The notes beneath the pieces were generated by a model that was given only the letters and a program-made list of their open reading frames with translations, searched no databases and was not told where the DNA came from. From assembly GCA_005656395.1 (NCBI GenBank), contig SRSI01000020.1:558001-622000 (forward strand): DNA of 64,000 nucleotides, given 5' to 3'. Source of the stretch: Strongyloides papillosus (Eukaryota > Nematoda > Chromadorea > Rhabditida > Strongyloididae). A program made the translations under genes and the position numbers. This document shows positions 11,995-24,799 of the stretch, in pieces (position 1 is the first letter of the stretch; each line of letters begins with the position of its first letter).

Positions 11995-14900
11995 TTTTTT
12001 TAAATAGAATTGTCCATCACTATTAAAATCATACCTTGTTCCATTTACGCTAAATTTCTCATCATTCCCTTACTTTTATTAATATGATATTTTTAGCAAA
12101 AATAAATATTATGTTACTTTTTAATTACATTTTTTTCTTCCATTATTGGATTGTTAAATTAAAACATATTGTACTAAACATAATGTTAATGTATAAAATA
12201 TTTTTAAAAATTATTTATATAACATTACCACATCTTAGAGGTATTTGTTTTTGACGGTTCCTACTTCTTATTCTTCCATCTCTCTCTTTAAGTCGCGCAA
12301 ATGAAGGATATATTCATATATTATATCTTTCTGTAAATGAGTTAATTGAAAGTTTAGTTTTTACCACTAATTGTCAAACCCATCCTCAACTTCCAGTCTC
12401 AAACATAAATTATTTTATTCATAATATTTATATTTTATTTTTATTTGATTAAGAATAAAATTTTAAAATGATTATATCTTGTTTTAAAACCTCAACTAGA
12501 CTTGAATTTTAAATACTTTCTTACTTATTCATATTATTATTTTACTACATATACATATAGACAGTCCAAAAAGTGGTATTTTAGAAAGGATCCTCGTTGA
12601 TTGAGTGTTAAAGTTCTAGTATAAGTAAGTGAGATGTCAAGTTTTAACGTAGCTTACACGTAACTGTTAATTGAAACTAGAAAATTGATAAATTGTTTGT
12701 TTTAATTTGAATGTTAATATCAAAATACAATGGTATATATTCATTCATAAAAAAAATAAGTACAAACTGTCTTAGAATCATTCTTATTATTACGTAACAA
12801 GTTTCTATTAACTTTATTTCAATAATCATTTTTGATTATTATAAATAGTTAAAAACTTTTTAAAATAATATTTATTATACTTTTCTTTTAAATTTATTTA
12901 AATTAATCATTAAAAAATAATTTTTAATCAGATAATCAATGATATATTTATATAAACTGGAGTTCTCAGATTTTTAAACATACACGTTTCTATTCTTCAA
13001 TACTATGATAAAAGAAGTTCCCTTTGTGTTGTTTATTAAAATGTCACAAAATATTTTTAACATTCTATGGCCACCCATCACTACTAATTTTATTAATCTT
13101 ATTAATATAAGAAAGTACTAAATTACAAAATGTTACCCCTTAGGCTTAATAATAATATATAAATATATCTATATTATTTAAAGAGTTTATTTATATTTAT
13201 TCATATCATCCTATGATATTATCACACACAAGCATATACCTCCTCCCCCTAATTCTCTTTTTTCTCCATATATTATTCTCCCATAAGTAAACTGATTAAT
13301 TCAAAAATTTTATGACAAATAATATCATTTTTCCTGATGGCATTTTGATAGTATGTATATATATATTCTTCACAAATAAGTTTAAACTGTTTTTTAAATA
13401 CTAATGTTAATGTGATTATTATATTAAGGTTCCTTCTGGAATGATCAATCCATCTGTCTTTAATAGTAATCGCGGGGTCTATAAAAATATTAATATGTTT
13501 TCGGCAACTCACTTTTAAACATTATCAAAAAGAAAAACGTTTCATTTTTAACTTCTAAAAATATTTATGTGTTATTATAAAATGAACATGTTCCTTTTTT
13601 ATATATATCTCCCTTAATCAAACAATTTTTTTTCAATTAACCCTTATATTTTTTTATATAAACATTATCAAACACTATATTTGATAATCTAAAACTTTTA
13701 TAAATTTTAAAACACTTGTGTTTTTAGATAAATTTTGATTGCTCACATTCTAAAATACAATATGAAGAGAGTTTGATTAAATTAAGTTCATCTAAATATT
13801 CAACCATTCGATTTTATTGTTATTATAAATGAAATATTTACAAAATATTATATGTAGTGAAATATTTAATTATATTCTATAGATATAATGTTAAATTTGT
13901 CCGACAATAAAAAAATTAGGTATGATAATTATAAAAAGGAATCTTTTATTATACATAAAAAGGTTTATGTAGACATAAATGATCTTCAGTATAATTATTT
14001 TTATATAGTATCAAATATAGGAGAATTGAAAAGAGAGAGAGAAAATAAATCATTACACTTTATGGTAGGTATTTATTTTATGAACTTCTAGACATAAAAA
14101 TGTGGTTAGAAACAACAAAAACCTTTTCAAATAAGAAATAGTCTAGCCTATAGTCCCTTGAATATTACCTGAAAAGGAGACCGTTTTAAACGTAATCACC
14201 TTTTTTTAATCATATCTCTCTCTCATTCCATCTTTTTCTATATCAACATTTACCTTCTCTTGTCTACATAGTTTGTTGATACCTTTTTAATGTTGCGCAT
14301 ATTAAAAAATAGTCTGCGTAGGTTAGATAATATATTTTCCAAGGATATCTATTGTGTTCCACCTGAATGAGAGAAGGTTTGTAGCAGAAAGTGCAAAATA
14401 AGCGCAAGTGAAAGGGTAAGAAGATTGATGATTATACGTGTATTATGATTTGTACATAATATTTGTAGATTGATATATACAATGAAAAAATTAAGCGATA
14501 TTATGAGAAAAATATATTTCTATTATTTGTTAATATTACATAAGAAAAATAATATACACTAAGAAGTATTTTCGTTAATATAATTAAAATTCATTAAAAA
14601 ATAGTTGATAAAAAAAATAATGATGATTAAAATATCCAATCTTTATATCGTAAAAGTAAAAGAAAAACTTTGGTAAATCCAATAAAAAAAGAATATAATT
14701 TTTCCCCTGAGTCTGTTTAGCACAACTATCATATCTTAATAAAGTAATGAATCTTTAAAATAAGTATATCAAAAAATTAGACAAATAATAAACCAATGAT
14801 AAAACGCCTCGAACTAATTTCCCTAAAATTGTATACTTAGAAAAGAAATTTTAATTTTTCCCCACACGCTATCCATCAAAAATTATATATTCATTATTAA

Positions 14901-17900
14901 GATAAATGTTTGATGCCATTAGTTAAATTATTTTGTTTTCAAATATTGTAATTTAAAAAAAAGTTTCCAATATTTTTTTTGTCCTTTCGAAAATTTTGAA
15001 CTAATATTATTATATTATTATTTTTATATTATATCGAATAATTTATAAAGTTTCTTTAATGCCATCGTTAAATAATTTTCACAAGATGAGGAAGAATTTA
15101 TTACTATAATCTTCTAAAGAATATGATGGTGAAAGTTAAATATTAATATTGGATAAAGATTAAAGTTACACTTTATTTTTGAGAAAATACAACTAAATCA
15201 TATTCTATGATAAAGGATATTAATGTGATCTTAAAAAATGCCTAATCATTAACTTTATTATTATTTTTTTATTACATTTTCCTTAATTACATTAGTTTAG
15301 TGATTTAAAAAAAACTTTAATGATTATAATATGTATAAAAGTAATTTATAATATGATTATTATATAATACAAATTTTTTATATCTTATTACTCATTTAAA
15401 AACTTGTATTGTTAAACTTTTATATTATTCTTGAGACTTATTCTTTACCTCATAAAATTCTCATTCATATTGTACATTTATACTGTTCAGGTAGGTTAAA
15501 TAATTTTGACTATAATTTTTTATGAAGCCTGCGCAAACTACCGTCAAGTGGAAGGCAAACAAACAAAAGAAATATTATGAGGTAAAATATATACTTCTTC
15601 TACTGATCAGCTGCCTCAAAAGTAGTATATATATTGTGCGTGAAACCGGTTCGCTAGTAAAAAGAAGTATACCAAACAAATTCCTCAATTTTTGTAATGG
15701 TATTTATCAGGTCTGATCAGATAGGCCATAAGCTTAAAAGTGTTTGCATAAAATTCAATCTTTTATCACATGTTATTCCTTCTCCTTCATTTTTGCCTTT
15801 TATCAATCTTTTCCTCTTTAAATATATGTACCATCAAAAACATTTAATATTTGAGACCTGGAATCGTCAAAATAATAATTATTTACAATTCCTTTTCTAC
15901 ACTTTATAAAAATTGATATGCTTGTGTCTATTTGGGTTGTTTCTAGGGATATCAGTTAATGTAATCAAAAGATGGAATAATTCTGGTCCTGAATCAATAC
16001 AACTTTTGTTTATCAGTTCACCTCCCAAAAACATCCCATTGTTTGATTAAATTTCATGAAGTTGTTCATTGGTTCAAATCAGTTGGAGATGGGGGAAATA
16101 ACATAAGCCTGTTATTCCATATATCTCCTGTAATAATAATATAATATACACATTTGTATTTTTTTAAATTCAAACATCCCACAATACCACTACATATATC
16201 ATATAATACAGATAACTGTTTTCTATTATTTCTTTCATAAACTAGCATCACTCTTCAACTATACTCTTCTCCTTTTTTTACACTCATTACTACATTTTTT
16301 ATATTTTTACATTTACATCCGGTATCAAGACCACTATCAGAATAATTTTTTTATTATTACCTGATAGTATTTTACAAAATAAAATCTACTCCTTCTCAAT
16401 ACTTTTTTATATTATTACATCCTATCTAAACATTTTATTATTTCTCATACATTTTTCATTATATTCTTACGCTACTAGTTAACAAAACTTCAAATAAATC
16501 TTTGAAAATAATTTATTTTTTTTATATTATTTTTAATAATTCAGTTCTTTACATATATCTTATTTAATAAACATAATAGTAATATGATAAATAAATTTGA
16601 AACTTAGGGTCTTTGTTATTTTATTTGTAACTCATACTTGGAGTGCTTTGATAATACTAAATGGAACAGGTTTGTGCTTGAAATTTTTATTTGAATTCAT
16701 TTTTATTATCATTACCTAACTATACATATAACATATATTACTCCACCTATAAGAGTCATCAACTTGTTGTTTTGACATATACTCTCTCTTTTCTTCTTCT
16801 TCCCTTCTACATATTAAATAATAATAGTATATATACTCCAACAAGAACCCTCATACTTTTGAGGTTCTTTTTTTTGAATCAAAAACAAAACTAAAAATAC
16901 TACCTGTTCCCGAGTCTTTTAAAAGTATACATCATAAAACTATATCAACCGTTAGAAGGTAGTAGACAAACACTATCATAAACACCCAATTTTAAAGTTA
17001 TTTCTGTATTTTTGTGGGGGATAATATATAAGAAAAGCAGTATGCTTATTGTAAATGTGAGTGTGATCTTGAATACCTGTTCCTTGTTATTGCATCTTTC
17101 TGGTTTCTACATGTCCGGTGTTTGTATCTTTTTTTTAACCAAACTACTTCAATTCATCGTTCTTTTTACTTCCATCTTTATTTCCTACTTCCCATAATAT
17201 ACAAATGTTTCTTTTCATTTTCTATTTTTTTTTAATTTCCACAAAAAATATACCCTTTGAAATATGCTTCAGTTGTCCAAATACCCTTTCTTCTTACACA
17301 ATAACTTTTGTATTTCTTCATAAACAACCCATAAACTAATTTACCATAAGAAAAGAATCCTTTTATCCCAATAAATGTCTATTTTGGCAGTTGACTAAAT
17401 AAAATATAAATATAACTTTTAGTCTTTAACAAAACACCTTGTAGTTTTATTCTTTTCCAAGCTCATCAATTAATCTCTACAGTACATGCTCCATTTAATT
17501 GCCTCTATATATATTTATTTCATCTACTTATTTAATTTTTTACAAAAACTACTATATACTACTCCAACTCTTTCAATCATTAAACTTCTTAATTGAGGAA
17601 ATATTTTTGGTGGAGACTAATTTAATTTTGTTAACAAACAAAACATCCTATTAAAAAACATCAATTTATAATCTTTTCCATCTACCGGGCTCATTGAAAT
17701 AAAAATCCTTATTAAGAGAAGTTAAACTTCCTCAGGACACAAAGGATATGAAGCATCACCCACTGGTAATACTATCAAAAATTTAATATATAATAAAAGA
17801 ATATAATAATGTATTTATAGGAGAAAATTATAAAAGTTACATCATTTGGATATAAACTATGACAAAACATATATTATTATGTTATCTACTACATACTCAT

Positions 17901-18312
17901 CACTCTTATAATTTACTAATGTGTACCTCTTTTATATTAAATGGCTAATCCAACTATTATTTTTGTGTAAAGATACTTATATTAATGCCAAATATGCCCC
18001 CTATGTCTTTTGGTGGATAATTTTTGAAATTCTAATTTATATATCTTTTTCCTGGTAAAAAGTTAGTTATATTAATATATTTTATATTATCAATAAGTTC
18101 AAATTTCATCTTTTTGGCTTACTGTTAATCTTATTCAATTACTTTTGTATAATCCTTACTTTGATTATTATTGTCTTTATATCACATAGCTATGGTACAA
18201 CAAATTCTTATATTTTTCTTACTTATTCTGTAGGATTATAAAGTAGTTTTGTAAATAAGAATTTTCTTATCATTAGAAAAAAACCTATTTCACAACCACC
18301 TCCAGTCCTATT

Positions 18313-18483
18313 CTATATCATTCTCATAATGAATTCTCCTTTGACAAGGGAGTATGGCCTTGAAAACGAAATAGAATTGGGGTGTTGAATGTAAATGACA
18401 TTACTTTCCTCATCAAAGATTTTTCTCTCAAAAGGAGATATATCAAAATTTCGGGAGGAACCCGTCATCCATTTATCCTCCAT
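18313..18483 (-). CDS. possible small ORF, 56 residues
   Basis: The ATG at 18481-18483 opens a 57-codon frame ending in TAG. The translation is balanced (MEDKWMTGSSRNF at the start, then mixed acidic, aromatic and basic residues) and does not look like the Lys/Ile/Asn/Phe noise of nearby frames. Codon choice and base composition also differ from the flanks. No signal peptide or known domain is seen, and there are no clear partner exons. It may be a micro-protein, a lone exon, or a conserved non-coding island that happens to be open. Confidence 0.22.
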   Translation of the reverse strand: MEDKWMTGSSRNFDISPFERKIFDEESNVIYIQHPNSISFSRPYSLVKGEFIMRMI

Positions 18484-19983
18484 AACTATATTATTAACTT
18501 TTTTCTCTTTTATCACTAAATATTTAGTTAATTTTGAGACATACTTATTAAAATATGTATTTTATTAATAAAATTGTCCAAACATTTATTTATTTAGATG
18601 TTGTCAAAAATATTATCAATAGTTGTGGTGATTAAACTTGAAAATGATAGGAATAATAAATATTTTTATTTTGATGAGATGTTTTCCCATTTAATTGCTT
18701 AAATAATGTTAATTTATATATAATATTTTACTACTAAAAATATACACATAAATTGGATAGTAAGTTTCTAAACAAAAAACTTTTATAATATATTATAATT
18801 ATTTAAATTGCTTTTTCACAAAAGTATAAAGGTAATTCTTTTTTTAGCTTTTCTTTCATGTTGATATTTTATTAGGAAAGTAGAATATACAAATTTATTT
18901 ATTTAAAAAATGGTTATATGATTATTATTTGTTTTTGTATAATAATATTGGAGGGAATAAAGTTTAATCAGAAACTTTTTTTTTTATTCTACCATTTACA
19001 AAGACCTACCAAAAAAATATTATGAAACTCCTGAAATATAGAAAATGGAATGACACTACATAAATATAGTTACTTTCACACATTATCAAGTTTGTACAAA
19101 AAGGACTTTGATAAATTGTTGTTTTTTTACAATTACAATTACAAAAAAATAATATATATACATTATATTAAATATATTATAAGTATTAACACTTTATACA
19201 ACATCATTAGAACTGTTGGAGGCTGGTCCTTATATAACAACATAAATTTTAAGGCTTTTCTTGCATTTGATAACCACGAATGGCGTTCAAAAGTTGTATT
19301 TAAAATATATATTTTTTTATATCTTTTCTTAACCATCACCGCCTCCTTCCTCCCATTTTCTTAAAGATATAAATATATATATTATATATATTATGTAAAA
19401 GAGTAAAGGATGAAGTGTGATATGCGTGTTTAAAGTTTCGTGCTCCATTGTCCTTATCTTTTCCTCTCACTTCCACAGTAACCAAGAAATAAAAAAAGTA
19501 GTGTGAGATAATTTATGATGTGGTTATGTATCCTAGTATTATTTTTTTACATTTTTTTTAAATTAATTAATTTATATCAAATTTTTTACGGAGTATATTT
19601 TTATCGCTAAACTATTTAATTTATAATATTTTAAACTTTTTCTTTTTTTTAGATTATTACTTGAATATACAAATATAATTTGTATTCATATATAATATTA
19701 TTATATACTACTTTATTTACTTAGTTTCTATTGCTAGTCACCTAATTGAGTATTATAAATTCTACATACAATCTCTTTCTCTTTTATCTCTCTTCTGGTG
19801 GCTGATATTATAGTACAATTATTAGTTTGTATATTAAGTGGTTATATTATTATATTTAAAGAAAAAATAGTAATTTTAAATTAAACTAACTTATAAAGTT
19901 ACTCATTAAACAAAAAAAAAATTAAAAGGATAAAAAAATATTGAAGTAGGAAAGAAATCTTTATATAAGGTAACATTCATAAA

Positions 19984-21518
19984 ATGGCAGCTCCATATGC
20001 TAGTGATCAAGTATCAATAACGGATGTCGATTCAAAACAACTTCTTAATACAATTTATGTTCGCTTAAATGACCTTGATTGCAAGATGTCTTTCGTTCTT
20101 GAATTACTATCACAAAGGCTACCTAATTCTTCAATAACAACAGGCAATGTAAATGATTCTCAACGTAATGTTTCTACACCATCTTCCAGTGAACAACAAC
20201 TGAACTCTGGAAATAGTGGAGATAATAATAATATTAATCAAATGTTAATGTCTAATACTTTCCTTGGATTTCCTACATCTGTTACATCATCTCTACTGGC
20301 AGCATGTCAACAAATTACAAATACTAATAATAATACAGATACAACGAACCAAAGTATTCTTGATAATCATAATTCATCTAAAATTAGAGCTTCACCAGGA
20401 TCATCAAATGATGATAATAGTATATCAATAATGAATAACTCCAATCTATCACCATCCTCTGTTACAGATGAGATGTCAGGTTGTGATGAGAAAAAATCTC
20501 CATCATCTAAGAATACATCAGATATATCAGCAGCAACCAGAGATGATGAAGATGATGAATGTATGATAGGTGATGAAAATATAAAAGAGGAACTTGATGA
20601 TGATGCTACAGAGAATGATCCTTTGAATGCGGGTTTATCATTAATAAACTCAACTTTTCTCAATACATGTCCTCCATCCACTCCAATCTCAACTAAAATT
20701 GTTGATTCCACCAATAACAATACTAAATGTGGTGGTTTATCACATGAACAAAAACAAATTATTGTATCAATGGAACATAGATTTCCTGAAGGTGCCGTCA
20801 GAAGAGCTGCTGAGAAAGCCGCTAGATCATTTCAATCAACTCAACCAAAAGTAAGATTTTTAAAAATTTAGAAATAGTTATAAATATTCTTTTAATTATA
20901 ATTTTATAGGTTTTTGCATGGCAAATACTTCGTGAATCAGTGACAGATGATGAATTGAAAAATGTTCAAATAAGTTTACGTACCTTTCATGGAGAATCAG
21001 CTAATCATCTTTTATCGCGTCAATTACCGAAAATAAGATTAGTTGTAGAAACAACAATGACATACTTTAAATGGGATAATTTAAGCGATGAACAACAACT
21101 AACAAAAGCTAAACTCCTATTATCACATCTAAAAAATAATGCCAAAGTTCGCAATTGGACATTACGTGAAGGGAGACCCTCTAGAACACAAGGTACAGTA
21201 GGAGGGAATGGGTTGACATACCCATCTAATCCACATTCCATTAATCCCACACCAAATGGAGCATTATTTGCAGCGGGACCATTTGGTGCATTATCAAGAT
21301 CTTCAATATCATCACCATTGAATCTTTCAAATATTAATACTGCAGCAGGATTAGCTGCAGCAGCAGTTGCTAACACTACAAAAACTCAAGGAGGAATGGA
21401 TAATTTATGGATTCATTATGCTGCAATGCTACAGAACAACTCAAGTTTGGCAGGTTTAATGAATGGAAATAATGCTGTCGGTGCAGACACGGCAATCTCA
21501 GCAACCTCAAAACAGTAA
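19984..21518 (+). CDS. nuclear regulator with conserved C-terminal helical domain, LIN-14-like candidate
   Basis: Two exons (19984-20850 and 20910-21518) join in phase 0 across a 59-bp intron (GTAAG, TTTTATAG) to give 491 residues. Residues 1-245 are Ser/Asn/Asp-rich and disordered, with an acidic patch (about 185-215). A dense, basic helical domain spans about 249-385: [18 protein letters not shown], then [13 protein letters not shown], then [17 protein letters not shown], then [16 protein letters not shown]. The tail is Ala/Asn/Ser-rich. The domain resembles the DNA-binding region of the nematode heterochronic factor LIN-14, described as BEN-type; the length is also close to the roughly 540 residues of C. 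elegans LIN-14. I recall this from general knowledge and could not align it, so no symbol is given. The long upstream desert fits a regulated developmental gene. Confidence 0.75.
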
Positions 21519-22495
21519 CAAAAAAATTCTATCTATTAATTATTACTAATCATTTTTATCTACTGGATAAATCTCTTATTTTTATCAAAAAAAATTTCTA
21601 AAAAAAATTTTTTTGTATAAAAAAAGAAGATGGAAAAAAGAAAATCTTTAAAAATTAACTTCTCACTATCTATCTATCCATATAAATATATATATTTCAA
21701 GTGTACAACAGAAAACCGGTGAAAGTAATATATAAAATATTTTTTTTATATAAATATTATTATCAAATTTTTTTGCAATAGGGTTTTTTGTTTAAATTAA
21801 AATTGAAGGTCAAAAATTATCATCAATTCATTTTTTAGTTTTTTGTATTTACCAAAGCGCATATTTATGTAGATGGACAAAAGAAATATGATTTTATTTT
21901 TGGACTTTTTCTATTGTTGTCACTTGTTTTATACATTTTTTTTTCTATTATTAATTTGTAAATATGCATGCTAATCTTGAAAGAAAAGAAACACCAATTT
22001 ATATGCTAATTGTATATTTGTATTTATTTTTAAAAATAAATTGTTATTTGCACTTCAAATTTTTTGATGGAAAAATAATAAATATGAAGAAATTAGATTA
22101 TTAAGACATAGCTATTGATGTTATTGCAAATAGTTTATCAATTCTAATTGTTTATATGTTGTAATTTAATTAACATAGTTATGATATTATATTAACTTTT
22201 TTAAAAATAAATTTTCACTCACAAGAAATCATACTTTAATAAACTTTTTTTAAACAACTGTAATTTTTTTATCGTTTTTATAGAAATATAACCAATTAAC
22301 TAAACTAACATAGATAAATATAAAAGTGAAATGAATATATCTTGTACTTTGAATATCAAATAAATCATTAGTATTATCATATCTTAAGTATGTGTAAATA
22401 AAAATGTATTTTTTATTAAATTCAACTGATATATAAAAAAAATAATTAAGTATATGTTTGTATTTAAAAATACATATGTGTGGATTAGAAATAAT
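21519..22495. other. long 3' UTR region of the LIN-14-like gene and tail-to-tail spacer
   Basis: The stretch is T- and A-rich with AATAAA-type signals (for example near 22033 and 22077), so the 3' UTR could be about 500 bases or longer. Reading it by eye, I find no CTCAGGG (lin-4 seed match) and no CTACCTC (let-7 seed match). The Canopy gene on the opposite strand ends at 22496. Confidence 0.45.
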
Positions 22496-24218
22496 TTAAA
22501 GTTCCTTTTTATAAAACCTTGGGCATTTCATTTCAATGGAACAGACAAATATTTCGAAAGATGTTTTATTCATAATCGTTTCAACAATTATATCTTCATA
22601 TTCCTCCAAAAGAGCTTCACAATGTTGTTTTAAAAGTGAAGACTCAACTCCTGGTTTATCCCATAATTCTTCAGGAACATCCATCGTTATCTAAAAAATG
22701 TATCAAATGATAATATTACATATATCTTTATATATCGTATATTCTCATTATTTTATCTCTCTGTTGTATGGTGAGCTAATGTATAATATCATAAAATAGT
22801 ATAGAGTGTATGAAGAAGATAATGTATACTGTAATTGAAAGGATACATATATTAAATAATATTTCCTAACAATGAACAAATAATAAGATAGTCTAAGGAG
22901 AAAAGTTAAAGTCTTTTAATTAAATTATCAAAGCATAACCGTGATATTTTAAATTATTCTATTTTTCCTTCTGGTTCAATTATCGAATCATAATACAACA
23001 AAAAGTTCTTACTAATTGTATAAAAAAAAACTAGATTATTTTGAAAATCTTCTCAAACTGAATTAACTAATTTAATTTTGTTCTCAACGGTTGTTGCCTA
23101 TACATAATGTCTATATCTTGATATTTTGTGGAGTCAAAAATGTTAAATAATATACAAATTATATATTTTCATAATTTAAAGAAGCATCTTTGAAAGGAAA
23201 AAGTTTAACTTTTTGGTAGGGACTTTTGAAAATAAACTATAATCTTTTAACTACTTTTGTTATAATGAGTGAAGAAGAAAAATAGAAAGAAATTAGGGAG
23301 TATGTTATAATTTGAAAATGATAAATAGAAATATTGAAGCGTGAATGTTTTGAAACCCTGATAAATTGTGGATATTAACAAATATTAAATTATGTATAAA
23401 TTGTATGAATGAATAATAGGAATATAAATAAACAGGTTGTGATTTCAAAAATATAAAGATCTCGTTTTCAATATAATTTTTAACATCACTATAATGTCCT
23501 TAATATTTTAATTTCAAATTACTCACAAAAGAGGAAAAGACCTTTCAAGATAAGTGGTTCAAGATAGAAAATATAAAGATATATGGTATGGTACTATTAT
23601 TCTGATAATTAAAAATACATAGTAAAGTAATGATAACAATAATGTATATACCTAATAATACAATTTGTTGTTGTTGCGTTAATAATTGTATTATTATATT
23701 TTCTGTTGAGGTAATATAAACTAATTGCTCAAAAATAGAGTAGTAATAAAACCTAGTCAATTATTTTTTTAGAGTTACCTGTAGATATTTTCTTGTTAGG
23801 GATTTTATTTTATTTTTATTTATTTTATATGATATAAAAAAATACTTACTTTTACTCCTTTATCACGCAATTCTTTCAATTGTTTCAATGCTTCTGGTGT
23901 CCCTTTAAAAAATCTTTCTATTCCAGAACCTTTTGATGTATCAATGCGATACATAAGCATATTTTTACAAACCTTTTCGCTTAACTCCAGAAAAAGTTCT
24001 TCAGCCTTATCACGAGACTATAAAAATAATTTTCCCTAACATTTTTTACTTCTTCAAAAACTTACGATGGTTTTTGGCAAGTTCTTGATTTTAAATAATT
24101 CATCTTTGAATTCTCTAGCGATCACAGAACAACTTTCACATTTTGTAGGTAAATTTTCACCATGAATAGAAAAAACTAACAAAACTACAAATATTATTAA
24201 TGGTTCAAATAATAGCAT
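22496..24218 (-). CDS. Canopy-family ER saposin-like protein (CNPY3/4-like)
   Basis: Three exons (24218-24066, 24017-23850, 22690-22496), all phase 0, give 171 residues. The start at 24218 is preferred because it opens a clean signal peptide ending near residue 20; an in-frame ATG at 24305 would add 29 hydrophobic residues. Six cysteines in the Canopy/saposin-B pattern are visible: Cys27 and Cys30 (CESC), Cys68, Cys131, Cys157 and Cys163. The segments RFFKGTPEAL, KGVKVTMDVPEELW and the spacing of the final cysteines match Canopy proteins, ER cofactors that help fold surface receptors (for example CNPY3 for Toll-like receptors). The tail ends in KKEL, a plausible KDEL-like retrieval signal. 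The second intron is 1159 bp, far longer than others here. It is divergent from MED31. Confidence 0.85.
22691..23849 (-). other. unusually long intron of the Canopy gene
   Basis: The donor is AAA|GTAAGT and the acceptor is ATTTTTTAG. At 1159 bases it is over ten times the usual intron length in this window. I see no nested coding frame of quality and no clear RNA gene inside. Confidence 0.6.
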
Positions 24219-24799
24219 TGTATTTTCTAAAAAAATTTCTGAATAAAACAAAAACTCTATTAAGAACAATACTAATATAAAGTTGTTTTTGAAAACACGA
24301 AGCATTACACCAAGTAAAAAAGAACACTTTAGTTGTAAGACCCACTAAATAAATACCTAAACAGCATAGTTTATACCTTATTTTTTTATATCATAGTTTT
24401 CAAGACTTACAACTAATCACAGTTCGTTAAGAGGAACATTGATATTTACCTTTGCCTTTTGTAAACATAGTCAAAGTATTAATAATAAAAAACAAACAAA
24501 TCGAATACAAGTTATTTTTAATACAATGTGAATGCCTTAGTTGAGACTTCCATATACTTTTTCAACCTTATCAAATAACCTGAGTGTCTTAAAATAAACG
24601 TTCTTGAATGACAGTCATTATGTAAACTTAACAAATCAACTTCTTAGATCCGTATTAAATTTATCAGTACATTTCGTGGTAGGATAATGCTTTCTGGCAC
24701 ATGGAGTAATGCACACATGTTTTTCTAAGTAAAATAAAGTTTTCATTTTTCTAAAAGTACATATATCTATAAAGTATTAAACTAAAATTGGTAGAAAAA
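24219..24799. promoter_or_regulatory. shared divergent promoter of the Canopy and MED31 genes
   Basis: This is the only space between two divergently transcribed genes, so both promoters should lie here unless the Canopy mRNA starts upstream at the alternative ATG at 24305. The centre (24600-24720) is somewhat richer in G+C than the flanks. I see no clear TATA box. Confidence 0.45.

Larger units (their letters stand above)
3083..19983. other. 17 kb gene desert with scattered less AT-rich islands
   Basis: No convincing multi-exon gene is visible on either strand. The frames present are short, AT-driven and mostly lack an ATG. Islands of more complex sequence stand out near 6.2, 10.2, 11.9, 12.6, 13.4, 14.1-14.4, 15.5-15.7 and 18.3-18.5 kb. 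Because the next gene to the right encodes a likely developmental regulator, this may be its upstream control region, possibly with distant 5' exons. That is inference. Specific hairpins and micro-ORFs are listed separately. Confidence 0.5.

Noticed and set aside
13273..13512. 79-codon minus-strand frame
   Set aside because: It starts only from GTG, which overlaps a GTGAGT donor-like sequence, has no ATG in its first half and no partner exons.
15522..15716. Short plus-strand frames near a mixed-composition island
   Set aside because: The first 20 codons look coding-like, but the rest is AT-driven and no splice partner was found. Kept only as an island in the desert.
19050..19364. 104-codon frame upstream of the LIN-14-like gene
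   Set aside because: Dominated by Tyr, Ile, Lys, Asn and Phe, as expected from random AT-rich sequence; no domain or splice context.
20367..20720. 117-codon minus-strand frame within the LIN-14-like first exon
   Set aside because: It is the antisense shadow of Ser/Asp-rich coding sequence, giving a poly-Ser translation.
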